Below, one piece after another: positions 12,494-23,245 of a DNA stretch of 64,000 nucleotides. This stretch comes from Sacculina carcini. Lineage: Eukaryota > Arthropoda > Thecostraca > Sacculinidae. The translations under genes and the position numbers were made by a program. The notes beneath the pieces were generated by a model. It saw only the letters and a list, made by a program, of their open reading frames with translations, was not told the DNA's origin and ran no database searches. The stretch covers positions 2,027,501 to 2,091,500 of the forward strand of contig OU696590.1 of NCBI GenBank assembly GCA_916048095.2, in the 5' to 3' direction. Each line of letters opens with the position of its first letter. Within the stretch, counting starts at the first letter, position 1.

Positions 12494-13658
12494 AGCGCTT
12501 AAGAGATATTTGGTTTAAAAACGCGATGTAAATGCAATACTGTACTGTGTGTGTGTGTGTGTTTGTGTATATGTGTGTGTGTGGGTTGTATTGACACATG
12601 GTATGCGCTTGGTATTATGTCTAGTGACTGTTTGGTTGACAGTTTGGTCGGAAAAAGAAGAAATTTCGCGGTGCGGAGACTAGCGCGGCTACGGCGTCCG
12701 ACAATAACTCATCAAGTTCGGTCAGGCCGGTGACTCGGGCTGCTCCTCCCTCACTCTTTCTCTTTATTTTGTCTTGCTCTTTCTCGGTGCCGGTGCCGGC
12801 CGGGTGGTAGAAGCTCGCCCACTTCACCCATGTCTCTCGAGCAGCGGTAGTCTCGGCACTTGCTGATGTTGCAGATCATTGCTTCTTAATCTTGTTCAGT
12901 GTTGGCGAATTGACCGCTCAAATCAGCGGTCAATTCTCGCTACCTACTGGATTCTCGATTTGTAGCTTTATTCCTTCATTAGAAAGGTCGATCTAGGTGG
13001 ATTAAGCAGGCTTTTTCCGGGAAAAATGTAAATCATACGACAAAACATATTTTCTACAGAAACTACAAACATACAGAAATCCTCGCACCAATTCGGAACC
13101 CACAGGTTCGCTGTATGCATCCCACAGCGGTGCCAGCACTGCCGGTTGAGAAGCGCTGCTCCAGTTTCATTGTTCGTTGTTCTGTTCTTGTTCTGGTGTT
13201 GTGTTGCTTAACGCACACCCCAGCCGGCCGGTACCTTGCGTGTGTGTTTGAGTGTGTGATGAGCGAGCTACGTGTGTGTGTGTGTGTCTGTGCGCCTGTG
13301 TGCAGCCCGCCAAGCCGAAGAAGAGCAGAGATCACGACCGGGCCAACGATGACGAAGAACGCGACGATGACGAAGAAAACGACGATGACGAAGACGATCT
13401 GTCCAAGTACGACCTGAGTGGCTGGGGTGATGCTGGTGATGATGATGGCGATGATGATGGCGTTTCTGCTAGCAAAACTTCACCGGCCGCTTCCAGTCAG
13501 CATGCCGGCAAGAAGCGACCTCGGGCTTCTTCATCATCGTCCGACTCTTCTTCGTCATCGTCGGAGTCCGACTCCTCGGTGTCGTCCAGATCTGGCTCCC
13601 GCAGCGGGAGGTTACTGGGTTGACTGACTGACTGACCAGTCGATTGGCTGCGTCTGTC

Positions 13659-13689
<31 letters not shown>

Positions 13690-16051
13690 CACTCACATAC
13701 AGACAGACAGACAGACGTGTGGGCATGTGGTCGTGTACAAGTTAACACAATCGTTGCTGAGTTTCATTGATAGAGCGGCTGGCTAAAACACCACTTGTAT
13801 GCATGCTTTCTGGCACCATTTCTGGCATTTCTTAGAAAGGCGGGCAGGGGGGATGACTTGGCGAAACATGAGGAACTACATTCGAATTGTTCATTATCAG
13901 AATTTTGGGGGGCTCAGGGGCACTTGGCACGTGTTGGAGTCTTCTTCCTAACCTTGACGTCGCCACTGCTTTGAAGGCAGCTGCTTGGGAGGTTGATACG
14001 TGCACATTAAATCCAGCGAAGAGCAGTAGCACAGAATGGCGTAACGCTGAATGCTGTCTTCAAAGCACAATAAAATGCTGCCTTCAAAGCACAGAATGGT
14101 GTGTGTGCGTGTGTGTGTGTGTGACAGTTCGCGACGCCGGCGGTCGCGTGCAGGCGAGTCTGGCAGCAGCAGCACGAGTGACGGAGGCGGCACTTCGGCA
14201 AGCAGCAGTTCAGAAGACGACACACAACAGAGGCGGCGGCCACGACGCTCCGGTGATGAACAACAACGCAGGTGTGTTTGTGTGTCTGTCTGTAGTCATC
14301 AGTGTTCGCAGTGCTGCAGGTTTCCAGTGCGAGTTGCATGTCTCTCTTTCTCTCTATCTGTGTCTGTTTGTTGTGCAGTTTGTTTGGTTCGTTTTGCGAG
14401 CGGTTGAGCCGGCAAGTGTTGACGTGTAGACACACCAAATTGAAACTGCGCGCGATTGCGATTGCGAAGTTGCCTGTTTTCTTGTCTCTTTGTTTCGTCT
14501 CCACGCTATGCTTCTTGTTTGCTGAGGTTCTTCGATAATTTCGCCAATATTTGGCAACTTTACGAAATTTCCCGATTTCTTATCCTGAGACAGTTTTTTG
14601 TCGAGGAATCCAATTGCTCGAGATTCGAGCGTTGTTTGTGGGTTTTCTTTTTCATATATCACACACACATACATATGCCAAATTCCGGAAAATGTAACTG
14701 TTTTTTAATCCACACCTCTTGTGTGTGTGTGTTCATCTTTAGTAAAATTCAGTATTGCTGTTCTCTTCTACTATCTCTCAACCACCGCCAGCTTAGGAAA
14801 CTTCAATCTATTATTAATAAGGCCTGTCGTATGATATTTAATCTTCCTTCAGGTTCTCATGTTTCTTCTTCTTTACAAACACTTAGGTTACTTCCCATTA
14901 AGGCTCTTGTTGGGTATCGTATTTGTTTAATTATTCATTCAGCTGTTAATCTTTGTAAGCCTGCGTATCTGTTTGACCTTCTGTCTTATAAAACCTCATC
15001 TCTTTCTCTTAGGTCTTCTAACGATCCTTTTCTACTAGTTGAACCTTCCTTTCCTTCTAGGCATTCTCACTACAACCGTTGTTTCTCTATCTTAGGACCT
15101 CGTATCTACAATAGGCTTTCTCCCTCAATACGCTCAATCAAATCTCTATCTCTTTTCAAAAAACATACTAAAATTTCTTTCTCACTAAGTCTTATTACTG
15201 TCTTAATAATATTGTATATATTAGTACTGAATATAAGGTCTGATTGTTTCCTAATTCTGTCTTCTATGTGTATGTGCTTCATGCGTGTGTTTTCCGTTCT
15301 TGTCTATGTATGTTTCTCCATTGTATGCTGTCTGTGTGTTGTTGTGTTGAGCTCTGTTATCTGTGTTTGTGTGTCTGTTATGTTGTGTTTTCTGGTTTGT
15401 ATTTGTGTGTCTATTGTGTTGTGATTTGTCAATCTGAGTTTATGTCGTTTTAGGCCTGTTATGTTGTCTTAATGTGTTGTATGTTGTGTTGTCTTCTGTG
15501 CTGTATGTCTGCTGTGCTATCGTATTCAATATGTATGTGTGTGCGTGTGTATTTTTGTGTTTCTGAGTATGTAAACGTGAGTGTATGTTAGTGTTTGTGC
15601 GTATATGTACTTGTCTGTTTTGTGTGTTTGTGTGAGTGTGTGTGTGTGTATGACTCTTGTGCTTGAGTATGTGTGTGTGTGTGTGTGTGTGAGAGCGCTT
15701 TTGAAACCCTCGGGTGAAAAGCGCTATATAAATGTCTCAATGTAATGTAATGTAATATATGTGTGTGTGTATTCAGATATGTGGAAAAACCAGGTGGCCG
15801 ATCTGAACGAAACACTAACGGACAAAATAGGTGAGTTTTTTCAGTTCAGTCTCGAATTTCCGCTCTGTAATTCTCCATTTTCCGGTTGACTTCTTGGAAA
15901 TACAACCTTATCTTATCAGCCGCAAGGTCAAACACACGCCCCATCAGGTTTCATGCGAGCTTCCTTCTGAGAGCACACGCATTTCGGCATTACTGAAATT
16001 ACACCGTCAGTTCTGAATGTATGTGTGTGTGTGTGTGTGTATGTGTGAGTG

Positions 16052-16087
<36 letters not shown>

Positions 16088-16109
16088 TCACAGGTCTCGT
16101 CAGCAATGA
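10548..16109 (+). CDS. ZRANB2: ZRANB2 (ZIS), RanBP2-type zinc-finger splicing protein
   Basis: Eight exons with agreeing phases: 10548-10612, 11025-11189, 12001-12160, 12643-12720 (or 12729), 13306-13610, 14128-14271, 15777-15830 and 16094-16109 (TGA). With 12720 this gives 328 residues; human ZRANB2 has about 330. The first RanBP2 finger is DWICPSASCANVNFARR then SCNRC, split between exons 1 and 2. The second is DWQCGKCGNVNWARR then HCNVC, split between exons 2 and 3. The signature FGGGFNERE follows, then FGRKKKKFRG, an acidic block ending DEDDLSKYDLSGW, and a Ser/Arg-rich tail ending RSRQQ. The family binds GGU-containing single-stranded RNA at 5' splice sites, associates with U1-70K and U2AF35, and alters splicing in the nucleus. 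An L2/CR1 LINE copy fills most of the intron before exon 7. All seven acceptors follow (GT)n tracts. The exon 4 donor is the main ambiguity. Confidence 0.93.
11611..11719. repeat. (GT)n microsatellite in a ZRANB2 intron
   Basis: About 109 bp of (GT)n with a few A substitutions, between exons 2 and 3, in the sense of transcription. Confidence 0.95.
13837..13969. mobile_element. Short MITE, CAGTGGCGGCGCCA family, partial copy 3
   Basis: Shares the interior motif acttggcgaaacatgaggaac, a run of G and the end TTGACGTCGCCACTG with the other copies. The left terminus is not recognisable. It sits in ZRANB2 intron 5. Confidence 0.5.
14741..15757 (+). mobile_element. L2/CR1-type LINE, 5'-truncated copy, intact 3' tail
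   Basis: A single open frame encodes the ORF2 C-terminal region (CCSLLLSLNHRQLRKLQSII, RIYNRLSPSIRSI). A long 3' UTR follows, ending GCGCTATATAAATGTCTCAA and three TGTAA repeats. The CGCTATATAAAT end with short tandem repeats is typical of L2/CR1 elements. The copy lies sense in ZRANB2 intron 6, and its last repeat ends about 20 nt before the acceptor of exon 7. The uninterrupted frame suggests a fairly young insertion. Confidence 0.85.
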
Positions 16110-16308
16110 GGGATACCAAGGATGTATTACATATATTTGCACATACGTGTTTGTGTGTGTGTTTTGGGGCGTGTGTGTGTGTGTGTGTGTGTGTTTGTGT
16201 TTGATTATGCGTGTGTTTGTGTGTGTGTGTGTGTGTGTGTTACGTCATTGTTTCCATTTTTCTGCGTCTGTTCGTTATTTAATTCAGCGCCTTCTGTAAT
16301 TCGTTGAC

Positions 16309-16314
16309 AATAAA
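16309..16314 (+). terminator. Polyadenylation signal AATAAA for ZRANB2
   Basis: AATAAA lies 200 bp downstream of the ZRANB2 stop at 16107-16109, in the same orientation, and is followed by a TC-rich and TG-rich stretch. Confidence 0.6.
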
Positions 16315-16439
16315 CTGTTTCTCTCTCTCACTCGTGTGTGTTTGTGTATGATATCTTTATTGTCCGACTTGCACGAACCACTGAAATAACTCAGATTCGT
16401 TTAATTGCCAACAATGGTTAGTATATCTGTGTGTGTGCG

Positions 16440-18480
16440 TGTGTCTCTCGTTTACCTTCCCTATTTTCTAATTTCTTTGAGACAAAAATCTCTAATATCT
16501 GCTGTCATTTTCCTACTGCTTTATTGTCATATTCTCCCACCATCTCCTCCATTTTTCACTGGTTCCTCCCAATTTCCATTTCTGACCGCAGATTACTATT
16601 GAGACGTGTGCACACTCGTTTTTCTTCCCTGGATCCTATTGACCTTGCTCGAATTCCCCACTGTACTGAGTTACTTCTTCCTTTCGTCACCTATTTCATC
16701 AATACGGCTTCCTCTCTTGGCGAATTTCTTGCGTCAAAGAGTGCCAATATTCTCCCTATTCGAAAAAACCTAACCTTGATCCCAATTGTTTGTTCAACTA
16801 CCGTCCCATCTCTAGAATTCCTTGGCCATCAAAATCTCTTGAAATGGCCGCTTATGTCCATATCTCGGACTACCTTGAGTGCCATGATCTATTTCTCCCT
16901 GAACAATCTGGCTTCCGTAGTTTTCACTCAACAGAAACCTCGCTTCTCTTCCTCTATGGCTCTATTCTTAAGTCTACTCTTGCTTGTAAGGATGTTCTTC
17001 TCATTCAACTGGACTTCTCTGCAGCTTTTGACACTGTTGATCATCTAATTCTACTCTGTCTAACCTAGGTATTAGTGGTACTGCACTATCATTCTTCCGC
17101 TCTTATCTCCGTACTCGGTCTCAGTTTGTTTGTACTAGTGATTCTCAATATTTACTTCCATTGGTGCAATCCTTCATCGTCACGATGTTACTTTCCAAAT
17201 CTATGCGGACGAGATCCCAATTCTTTTCTCGTCTAATACTATTTGCCAATCTTCTGTTTCTTCTCTCTTGGATGATATTGAAACCTGGTCTTTTTCCCAC
17301 CATCTTAAGCTCAATCCTGATAAGACTAAATACATAATTTTTCAATCTTCTAGAAGTTTAACTTCTCTATCAGTTCCTCTCTCTAACTCTGTTCGTAGCT
17401 TAGGTGTTTTACTTGATGATTCTCTTTCTTTTGATCTATACATCTCTGATATTATTAGGGTCTGTAATTTTCATATTAGGCGAATCTATTCTATCCGAAG
17501 ATATTTAACTGTCTCTGCTGCTTTCAAACTAGCTAATTCTTTCATTCTCAGTAGGATTCAATATTGTTGCTCACTTTTTCTTTCTCTTAACCACCGCCAG
17601 CTTCGCAAACTTCAATCTGTTATTAATAAAGCTTGTCGTCTAATTTACAATCTCCCTGCTGGCTCTCATGTCTCTCCCTTTCTACAAAAATTTGGACTTC
17701 TCCCAATTAAAGCACTTATTGACTATCGCGTCTGCTTATTTATTCATTCTACCCTTAGTCTTCGTAAGCCCTCGTATTTATTTGAGCTTTTAAAAAATAT
17801 ACCCGTACACTTAGGTCATCTGATGATTCTCGTCTCTTACTGGAACCTGCTTTTTCTTCTAGACATTCTCACCATAATCGCTCTCTATCTATCTTAGGAC
17901 CCCGTCTTTACAATAAGCTATCCCCAAAACTGCGTTCTATCACTTCTATCCCTCTTTTCAAGAAACACTAAAAAAAATTCTGTTGAAGTCCTATTATATC
18001 TTGTTACATTGTTGACACATTAACATTGTGTATTATGTTTATTGTATATTGCATTGTATTATATTTTGTACTATATATAATTGTGTGTGTGTGCATATGT
18101 ATTTGTGTGCGTACGTGGGAGTTTGATTTTGTGTACGTTGTTGTATGCGCGCGCGGAGGTAGCTGCGTCACACAAGCGCGAGCGATGAGTGCATGCATGC
18201 GCGGGTGGTATCCGCCCGGAGTCAACGGTCGCTCGTGCATGTTGGGCAGTGCGTTACTGGTGAAGTGAGAGTGTGGTGTTTGTGCAGTGGTTTAGAGTGT
18301 TGTTCGGTGGAGAGAGTAGTATTAAGTACATTGTGTTGCGGTGTGATCGTGTGGAATTGTGCTTTCTTGTTCTTTTTTATTTTTCGTGCTTACATTCAAA
18401 TACACATTGTTGACAGATAACATTGTTTATACTAGCGATGAATATATGGTCTGATTTTCTCTCTGCTCTCTCCCTCTCCA
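16440..18480 (+). mobile_element. L2/CR1-type LINE relic, longer copy of the 14.7-kb family
   Basis: Broken frames give RT motifs EQSGFRSFHSTETSLLF and IQLDFSAAFDTVDHLI, then LKLNPDKTKYIIFQSS, VRSLGVLLDDSLSF and the C-terminal RIQYCCSLFLSLNHRQ, nearly the same as the copy at 14.7 kb. It spans at least three frames and lacks the endonuclease. The 3' UTR resumes similarity near 18410 (atgaatatatggtctgattt), after an extra segment at about 18015-18400. Confidence 0.82.
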
Positions 18481-18606
18481 TCTTTTACCTTGTGAATGCA
18501 TGCATTTGTGTTAGTGTGTGTGTGTGTGTGTGTTCACACGTTCGCTTCTAGGTAAACTGGGTGAATTACTGAGGTGCATTCATTCAATACACACTTTCAT
18601 GGTTGA

Positions 18607-18921
18607 GTGTGTTGGCGGCGGTGTGTCGCACCATCAGTCACGAGCTTTCTCGCCGCTGCAGAAACAATTGACATTGTCCGCCAGTACTCATGCGGCATAC
18701 AGTGTACCGCCGATCATACGGGGTTTCATGGCGGGACCGCACACTCGCAGGGTTTCCATCTGGGCAAAAAAACAGCTCTGATTGAGTTGCTGAATAAAAC
18801 GACTGAAATCGTTTGGCTTGCTAAAAAAGCCAACGCGCGAGGCGTACACTTCAGCGTAGCGCAGCCTAGTTCTTTTCTACAGGGTGCGAGAATTCATATG
18901 CTGTGCAGACAAAAAAGGTAA
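18607..18921 (+). other. Unassigned open frame
   Basis: A 104-codon open frame begins ATGTGTTGGCGGCGG on the + strand (it may start earlier). It encodes a basic peptide including ALIELLNKTTEIVWLAKK and ends RIHMLCRQKR. I recognise no family. Composition is more gene-like than the flanks, and no neighbour supports it as an exon. It may be a transposon remnant. Confidence 0.25.
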
Positions 18922-19039
18922 TTTCTAACCAAACCAATGTTTATACAGACACTGTTTTCTTGAAGGAAATCAAAACTGAGTGAATATCGAATAGAGAAGT
19001 TTTGTTATTTCGTCGTGTGTATATTTATCATTTTTCATA

Positions 19040-19746
19040 TACCGTATATACTCGCATATAAGCCGAGTTTAGAAGTATAAAATACAATGCTGAAATCAGG
19101 GGGTCGGCTTATATGCGCATAAAACAAAATGAACACAAGCACAGATACTAATGCCAATTTTCCAGCCACACGTTTTCATCGCTATCTGACTCTTTATTTG
19201 GTTGTGTGTCACCAGTGGCGAGCCGTAACCAAGCTAGAGCTAGTGATGAAGCCGACGTCATTGGTACACGGCTTGATTTCTTAGAAATAACACGCTCAAA
19301 CATAGGCAGTCGAAGAGGGAAATCAGAGGCAGCCAATTGGTAGGCAGCGCGTGGGAAGGGGGACGAGGGTCACGTGGCGTATAGAAGAACAGCAAACCAA
19401 TGGGGCAAACGTGAGCACGCGGCCACAGAATTTAAAAGTGTGTTGAAGTTTGATAATTTTAGTTGTAATATTAAAATTATTTCAACAATACACCATGTCT
19501 GGAGAAAAAAGAAAACGTATGTCCTATACTGCTGACTTCAAGCTAAAAGTGATAAAGGTCGCTGAAGAAACAAGCAACCTGGAACCTGGAAAGAAACAAC
19601 TACCTTTACAGTAACAAATTTCTATGAACCAAAAATATGGAGTAAAATTAGATAAGTTGAGTGTCGGCTTATATGCGGGTTTTTGCAAAAACTGGCCATT
19701 TTATAGCAGTTTTAGAGGATCGGCTTATATGCGAGTATATACGGTA
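19040..19746. mobile_element. Pogo-like non-autonomous DNA transposon with transposase remnant
   Basis: Terminal inverted repeats TACCGTATATACTCGCATAT and its complement, ending ATATACGGTA, bound about 700 bp. TA dinucleotides at both ends fit the TA target duplication of Tc1/mariner-pogo elements. Both ends carry the sub-terminal repeat TCGGCTTATATGCG. Inside, 19495-19614 (+) encodes MSGEKRKRMSYTADFKLKVI, the start of a CENP-B/pogo-type helix-turn-helix, and stops after 39 codons. It lies just downstream of the last recognised LRRC42 exon. Confidence 0.82.
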
Positions 19747-19886
19747 ACTATCAAGAATACGATAACTGAGTGCTGATTTGAAAAGCGTGCTAACACTGGA
19801 AAAGGTTGAGAACCACTGGAAATACACATTATCGTAGCGTGTAACGGAAAAGCGGCAGACAAAAAAGCTCTCGTGAAATTTCTCAC

Positions 19887-21730
19887 AAAATCTGGCAACC
19901 AGCGTGTGTTGCTGAATGTCGGCGGCGGGCGCGATCCAGTGCTGCCAGGCGACCTCGGCCAGCCAGCCGTCGCACGTGCCCTGACCTGGGTCAAGCTCGG
20001 CCGGCGGCTTCTCCACCACATCGTAGCCGGCACTCTCCACCGTCGCCTGCTGAGCTTTCTGACACACCAACACACACACACACATAAATACGTGCAAACT
20101 CAACCACATACACATTCGCACACTCATCTGTACGTACACTGCTCATATGGACGTCCATGCACACTTTAAACACACCCAAAGCACACACACACACCCATAC
20201 TCACACATATATACACACTCAACCACATACACACACAGACACACAGACAGACCGTGAGAGTCAGTGAGATGGCCAGAATCTGTGGTCGTAGGCGCAACAG
20301 TCTCTTGAGCGTAACAAACGTCAGTCGCCAGTTTTGACGCACGTCTAGCACGCGAACACAGCACAAACTGTCAGAACGGGCCAGACAACGAGCGCGCAGG
20401 GTCAATAACTGCATGTGGGTGTCGCTGAGGTTACACGCGCGTAATACCAGCCGCTGCACGCTGCAACCAACACACACACACACACACACAAACAGACACA
20501 TACATACAAACACACATGCATATAAGCACATACATATGAAGACAAACATACAAACAAACACACACACGCGACAAATACGCAAAAAAAACACACACAAAGG
20601 TACATACATGCGAACACACATGCATACATACAAATGGTGTGGTCAAATCAGCTTTGGCAAAATTGTAACAGCTGTAACAGAATTATATTTGTAATTATTG
20701 AAATTATTTATAATTATTTACTATTTATTTATATTATGTTTATTGTTTAGCATTTATATTTGCCGCTGTGTGCATCGCTTTGACTGCGTGCCCAAGTCAA
20801 TATTTCTCAGCCGCCATTAATGAGAATTGTGCTGTGCATCAATAGAAAACATGACCACCTATGTTCAAGCAGTTTCGCAGAGATTAAAAAATACGTGCAG
20901 CAAGGCCGACCTACCGTCCAGCCGTTGCCAGCTGTTGCAGCAGCTTGTCAGCCGAGTCCAGCCGACAGCCGATCAGCTGGACGCTGCTCAAATCAGCCGC
21001 AACCAGCTCAAGAGGCAGGTGCCACGCGCGAAAAAACCGCTCGCCAATCAGGCTGACAGAACTCAACGGCTTTCAAGACACAAACACACAAAAAACACGC
21101 ACATTGGATTGTGTGGCCTAGTGGTATAACACCCGCCTCACAAGTGGGAGGTCCGTGGTTCGAAACCCTGCGGACGATACTTTCTTTGAGCGAATTCTAT
21201 AATCCAACAGTTCCTGTCCACCCAGCAGTAAATGATGGTACCAGATATCAGTCATGGGTTGTGTCATACATTCTGGGGAGGTGGCCCTCTATAATACGTC
21301 TTCCATCCTTGTGAAACCATATCGATCGGTGGCGGCGCCAGGATTTTCCGGTGGGGGTGAGCTGAGAAGGAGATGCTTGGGGAAAGATGGAGAACTACAC
21401 TCGGAATATTCAGGATTTGAGGGGGCTCAGGGTGGGCTTGGTACATATTTGGGGGGCTTTAGCTCCTCCAGTTTCCGCCTTGGCGCCGCCACTGTCGCTA
21501 ATCATCACCAGAGCAACAGCTACCTTTCCCGGGTAGGCCTCATTGAGCAGTTGGAGGGCGCGCAGACAACGCTCGTTGACTGAGTTGAACAAGCCAATGA
21601 CCGCCGCTGTATGTGCCAAAGTCTCGCCAATTAGCTCGGGCAGACCGACAAGACTGTCGACGCAGTCAAGATGTGCGGCCACCAGATGCGTGCACAAATC
21701 CAGCAAGCACGTCACACCGCCAGCCGACAT
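19887..21730 (-). CDS. LRRC42: LRRC42-like leucine-rich repeat protein (partial)
   Basis: Four exons in transcription order with agreeing phases: 21730-21524, 21069-20915, 20460-20253 and 20058-19887. The first encodes DCVDSLVGLPELIGETL and RALQLLNEAYPGK, closely matching the LRRC42 segment DHIDSLIGFPEQIAEKL. Next come leucine-rich repeats (LSSVQLIGCRLDSADKLLQQ, VQRLVLRACNLSDTHMQLL, VRVLDVRQNWRLTF). The fourth encodes GTCDGWLAEVAWQHWI, matching the vertebrate TEGWADQIVLQWERV. The exon at 21730 begins with ATG directly after an acceptor-like CAG, so it could be either a start or an internal exon; vertebrate LRRC42 has about 100 further N-terminal residues. The last donor (GTGAGA) implies at least one more exon below 19887, not found. 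LRRC42 function is poorly known; the repeats suggest protein binding. A SINE and a MITE occupy intron 1. Confidence 0.82.
21108..21320 (+). mobile_element. tRNA-derived SINE
   Basis: The head reads like a tRNA promoter: box A GTGGCCTAGTGGT, box B GGTTCGAAACCC, and between them an anticodon-like arm CCCGC-CTCACAA-GTGGG with Val-type CAC. The acceptor stem does not pair and the T stem has a mismatch, so it is not a working tRNA gene. A body containing CACCCAGCAGTAAATG follows, as in several invertebrate SINEs. It lies antisense in LRRC42 intron 1. Confidence 0.75.
21328..21494. mobile_element. Short MITE, CAGTGGCGGCGCCA family, copy 4
   Basis: It starts GGTGGCGGCGCCAGGATT and ends CTTGGCGCCGCCACTG, with good inverted ends. 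It lies in LRRC42 intron 1, abutting the SINE; its end is about 30 bp from the donor of the first recognised exon. Confidence 0.7.
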
Positions 21731-22339
21731 CTGTGAATATCTCCAGGAAAACAATAAGGGAGAGTTTATTAACTTTGAAGCTTTATAAGCTTTGTTTATT
21801 AACTCAACTAGTATAATTTGAGTATAATTTGATATACATGTTATAATGAATTAGTAATTCAGCTAGTATGTTTGTTTATTAACTCAAAAAGTAACACGAC
21901 CTGAAATCAAAGCGAGTAAGCAAAATACTATTTATGCAAGCATTAATACCACAAGAAGTAATCAAGCAGCATGTAAGAAGACTGTTTGCCTCATTTCTAT
22001 TTGAGTAACATTAGCTGGACGAGCGTCGTAGACTCGATGAGGTGGCTAGACAAGGTAGATAAGTTTAATACAGCACGTTTCAGCTTCAACCAACATCACA
22101 GAAAAATCTCAAGACAATCATATCATGAAGTAATCGTTAAGCCGGTATTGATCCTAATTCTACCAAGCTTCAATACAAAGGATAGCAAATGGACATACCA
22201 CTGAACTTATTTTGTAGCGATTAGCTACATAAAAGCCAGTACTCGCAAACTAGTACGCGCATATATTATGTGTACGACACAAAAGCGTGACCAAGGAACA
22301 ATAGTCCAATATCTATGTGCCCAAGCGGCGTCTGACTAC

Positions 22340-22415
22340 ATACTACCAGGTCAATGCTGACGTGGACCAATCAGGTGCCACGCCAGGTCAGACGAGGACC
22401 AATCATAACGCAGAG
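22340..22415. promoter_or_regulatory. Paired CCAAT boxes with CRE-like half site
   Basis: TGACGTGGACCAATCAGG and GAGGACCAATCATAAC place two CCAAT motifs about 40 bp apart beside a TGACGTGG half site. This is compatible with an NF-Y-type promoter, perhaps for LRRC42 about 0.6 kb away, or with an old LTR. Nothing decides between them. Confidence 0.3.
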
Positions 22416-23245
22416 AGTGGCCCACACAAGAAAAGAGCATACTTAAATATAGCACTAACATTAAATAATGCAAAATAAAACCAATAGAAATTACAATAAA
22501 TATATAATATAACATTACACCAATTTATACTGAAACAGTTACAGTATATACTATATTTATACTCACAGTAATCTTTAGCGCTATAAGATAGGTACTCACA
22601 CCAGGAGAGTCGGGAACATAAGGGCATATATTAGAAATGATTCATTAGAAGAAAACTCGGGCTACGTGGCACACGTAGGTCTTACGAGGAATACAAAAAA
22701 AAATTTACAAGCCATAAAATTGAAGATAAAAAAGGTCATAATATACCCCCATACTCACAACCTTACATATTAAATAAAATATATAAAGTTACAGTAATTA
22801 CATACGTGGACATTATAACCTTCAAATATGGCGCAACTGGCGCAACCGCAATATTTATAAAGAATATTTATAGTTGTGGCACTGTGGTATCATGTTTCGC
22901 TTTGCTTGTATGCGTGCGCGTGTGTGAAATCATCTGTGCTGGTGCGTATGTGTGTGTGTGTGTGCGATCATCTGTATGTGTGCGTGGCTTGCACTACCCA
23001 GCGTGTGCATTCCAGGAAAGTTGCAGCGCAACCTGCCAGTGTTTGCAGCGTCAACTGATGCTGACAGATCGTATGACATGACCCATATCAAAGGTCACGT
23101 ATTGCCATGATAGATTGAACACAGTAGTCAGTGTGTAGCGTTAACCGCGCAGTGAGCTCTATTTGTGTGCATGTAATTGTGCTGTATTAATATATCCGGT
23201 TTCCGAGTTTCTGAATGCTGTTACCAAACCCAAAAAACCTACAAC

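Noticed and set aside
18552-18573. A possible exon (acceptor TTCTAG, donor GTGCAT) that would extend the 15777 exon in a coiled-coil frame (KNQVADLNETLTDKIGKLGE).
   Set aside because: The 15777-15830 exon fits ZRANB2 phases on both sides, ends in a stop at 16109 and has a poly(A) signal; the alternative needs an unseen upstream exon in another phase.
21108-21180. A tRNA-Val(CAC) gene.
   Set aside because: The A and B boxes and anticodon arm are good, but the acceptor stem does not pair and a SINE-like body follows, so it is a tRNA-derived SINE head.
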